Below are positions 62,358-64,000 of a stretch of 64,000 nt of DNA, in pieces. The stretch covers positions 1,550,001 to 1,614,000 of the forward strand of contig NZ_CP094494.1 of the NCBI RefSeq assembly GCF_022810765.1, in the 5' to 3' direction. Source of the DNA: Winogradskyella sp. MH6 (GTDB lineage Bacteria > Bacteroidota > Bacteroidia > Flavobacteriales > Flavobacteriaceae). Each line of letters opens with the position of its first letter. Position 1 is the first letter of the stretch. The notes beneath the pieces were generated by a model. It was not told the DNA's origin. It did not search any database and saw nothing but the letters and a program-made list of their open reading frames with translations. The translations under genes were made by a program, and so were the position numbers.

Positions 62358-63518
62358 TTAAATGGTTTTTAAGGTAATTTGTATGGTTGTGCCTTTATCG
62401 ATTTCAGACTCAACGACTTTTATTTTTCCGTTATGATAATCTTCAATGATACGTTTGGCTAAAGATAAGCCAAGTCCCCACCCCCTTTTTTTAGTGGTGT
62501 AACCAGGTTCAAAAATTTTAGAGAATACTTGTTTGGGTATGCCTTTACCAGTATCTGTAATATTTACAAATACCTGTTTTTCGGTTTGAGAGATATTGAG
62601 TTTTAAATCCCCTTTGCCTTTCATGGCATCAATGGCATTTTTTACTAGATTTTCAATCGTCCAACTGTATAATTGCGCATTAATTTTTACAGGGATTTCG
62701 GTATCAGGATGTTCAATCTCAAAATTGATAAGTTTTGAAGATCTCGATTTTAAATACTCGTAAGACGATTTTGTAACTTCAACTAGATCTAAAGTTTCTA
62801 AAGTTGGGGCAGAACCAATTTTACTGAAACGATCTGTGATTGTTTGCAGACGGTCTATGTCCTTTTCAATTTCGGCAATATATTCTGGATTTACATTTTC
62901 GGTTTTCAAAATTTCGGTCCAACCTACTAAAGAAGACAATGGAGTACCTATTTGATGTGCTGTTTCTTTGGCCATACCTGTCCATAGTTTATTCTGTTCG
63001 GCTGTTTTGGTGCTTCGGTAAAAGAAGTAAACAACGGCTGCAAATAGCAGAATAATTAGAAGTAAAGCCAAAGGATAGTATCCTATTTTTTTGAGAAGCG
63101 GTGAATTACCATAATAAATAGTTTGAAAAACTTCTCCTTTATATACGACTTCTATAGGTTCATTTTCACTTGAAAATTTCTTTATAAGATAGTTAATATA
63201 GGTTGTGTCTTTAAGTTTTTCTTCATCAAGATTTATATGATTATTTACATCTCCTCTTTTGTCTATAATCAGCATTGGAGTACTGGTTGTTGTTTCTGTA
63301 AGTACGTGTGTAGTTACAGGGTCCACATCAGCAGTTAAATCATCTATACTTCTCAAAAAATTGTTTTGTGCAACAGACCAGGTTTTAATTTTTACACGTT
63401 CTTCAGCCTTAAATTTTTGAAAGAAGGAATACGTATTCCAAAGAATGAGAGATACAATAATGAAAGAAGAGAAAATAATAATCCAACGGATAAGATTTCG
63501 GTTTGAGCTAAAGGTCAT
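62358..63518 (-). CDS. Sensor histidine kinase
   Basis: This 386-residue inner-membrane kinase has TM1 (about 10-30), a periplasmic sensor (about 31-145), TM2 (about 146-167), then the H-box ETAHQIGTPLSSLVGW (His of the HisKA-like helix near 187), an N-box LVKNAIDAM and a G-box DTGKGIP/GWGLGLSLA in the ATPase domain. No response regulator gene is adjacent. The orphan regulator at 19086-19709 is over 40 kb away, so a link cannot be made from this window. HisKA with HQxGTP is common in Bacteroidota kinases. Confidence 0.92.
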   Translation of the reverse strand: MTFSSNRNLIRWIIIFSSFIIVSLILWNTYSFFQKFKAEERVKIKTWSVAQNNFLRSIDDLTADVDPVTTHVLTETTTSTPMLIIDKRGDVNNHINLDEEKLKDTTYINYLIKKFSSENEPIEVVYKGEVFQTIYYGNSPLLKKIGYYPLALLLIILLFAAVVYFFYRSTKTAEQNKLWTGMAKETAHQIGTPLSSLVGWTEILKTENVNPEYIAEIEKDIDRLQTITDRFSKIGSAPTLETLDLVEVTKSSYEYLKSRSSKLINFEIEHPDTEIPVKINAQLYSWTIENLVKNAIDAMKGKGDLKLNISQTEKQVFVNITDTGKGIPKQVFSKIFEPGYTTKKRGWGLGLSLAKRIIEDYHNGKIKVVESEIDKGTTIQITLKTI

Positions 63519-63614
63519 TAGTTATTGCAATTTCTTTTTAAATATAATGTAAAACTGTTAATAATATTGTTTAGATACAACGGTAAAACATTTTCATTGA
63601 CACAGCAATATAAT

Positions 63615-63622
63615 TATCTTTG
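63615..63622 (+). promoter_or_regulatory. -7 element (TATCTTTG) upstream of the flavin-reductase gene
   Basis: Match to TAnnTTTG, 20 bp upstream of the ATG. Confidence 0.5.
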
Positions 63623-63641
63623 TTGAAAATCAGTAAGCTAC

Positions 63642-64000
63642 ATGATTTCATACAATCCAAAAGACCTTTCAACAGGGAGATTACATGGTTATTTGCTAAG
63701 TGCAGTGGCACCAAGACCTATAGCTTTTGCGAGTACTATAGATAAAGATGGCAACCCTAATTTGTCGCCATTTAGTTTCTTTAATGTGTTTAGTGCTAAT
63801 CCTCCAATTTTAATTTTTTCTCCTGCAAGACGTGTTAGAGATAATACAACTAAGCATACCTTAGAAAATGTTGAAGCGGTTAACGAAGTAGTGATTAATG
63901 TGGTGAATTACGATATTGTGCACCAAATGTCATTAAGTAGTACAGAGTATCCTAAAGGTGTTAATGAGTTTGAAAAAGCGGGTTTAACCATGTTGCCTTC
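63642..64000 (+). CDS. Flavin reductase-like (FMN-binding split barrel) protein, N-terminal part
   Basis: This partial gene runs off the right edge; 119 residues are visible. MISYNPKDLSTGRLHGYLLS, APRPIAFASTIDKDGNPNLS and SFFNVFSANPPILIFSP are the usual first strands of the FMN-binding split-barrel flavin reductases. Members reduce FMN with NAD(P)H for monooxygenases or have other roles. It lies behind its own -7 box. The C-terminal half, needed for a subfamily call, is missing. Confidence 0.85.
   Translation, partial: MISYNPKDLSTGRLHGYLLSAVAPRPIAFASTIDKDGNPNLSPFSFFNVFSANPPILIFSPARRVRDNTTKHTLENVEAVNEVVINVVNYDIVHQMSLSSTEYPKGVNEFEKAGLTMLP

Overview
The window is a low-GC chromosomal segment from a member of the Bacteroidota, most likely a (marine) Flavobacteriaceae. 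The evidence is repeated Bacteroidota-type promoters (TTTG / 19-21 nt / TAnnTTTG), a PorT-type outer-membrane protein, an ExbB / paired-ExbD energiser, an S46 (DPP11-type) peptidase, a GGGP synthase gene, TonB-dependent uptake, several Cys-lipidated proteins, and dense strand-switching housekeeping genes. I see no prophage, insertion sequence, integron or CRISPR array. Both window edges cut genes: dxs on the left and a flavin reductase-like gene on the right.

Layout. 1-5.6 kb: dxs (partial), tadA, a PrcB-like lipoprotein, a cold-shock protein, a ClC channel lacking the usual gating glutamate, and aspS. 5.7-12.4 kb: a four-gene tripartite efflux operon (TetR regulator, TolC-like, adaptor, RND pump) with a recognisable promoter and an overlapping palindromic operator. 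12.5-18.6 kb: a prenyl diphosphate synthase whose motif suggests a C20 product, then sucA-sucB. 18.6-20.2 kb: an orphan NarL/LuxR-type response regulator followed by a duplicated promoter-like element and two probable small RNAs. 20.2-25.4 kb: tatD, ansA, tRNA-Ser(GGA), exbB-x-exbD-exbD and a PorT-like gene. 25.4-35 kb: rpoN, asnS, an MMPL/RND exporter, an aldo-keto reductase, an OmpA lipoprotein and exonuclease III. 35-53 kb: a 1142-residue outer-membrane protein, a flavoprotein, glyS, comF, an Ig-like lipoprotein, an omega-amidase, two lysine/glutamate-rich secreted paralogues, an aminotransferase, a DPP11-like peptidase, a possible caspase-fold secreted protein and ahcY. 53-60.3 kb: a seven-gene run (phosphopantetheinyl transferase, GGGP synthase, thiamine-binding protein, PnuC/PnuT-like transporter, NadR-like kinase, DUF4301, ArfB) followed by a TPP riboswitch controlling a TonB-dependent receptor, together forming a thiamine-uptake locus. 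60.4-64 kb: a Rieske-like lipoprotein, greA with a terminator in its leader, a HIT protein, a zinc-ribbon membrane protein, a histidine kinase and a flavin reductase.

The most interesting unannotated structure lies at 18.79-19.72 kb. Two tandem units, each containing a perfect 7-2-7 dyad (TACGTAA-CT-TTACGTA) of the kind bound by NarL-family regulators, precede short non-coding stretches that end in intrinsic terminators on the minus strand. Both predicted RNAs carry the element GAGCTATTAAT. The second continues it to a 14-nt perfect complement of the sequence directly before the response regulator's ATG; the first matches the same site with two G-U wobbles. This resembles, in logic, a regulator/sRNA feedback loop such as LuxO-Qrr, but I know of no such system described for this group. 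The claim rests on sequence pattern alone.
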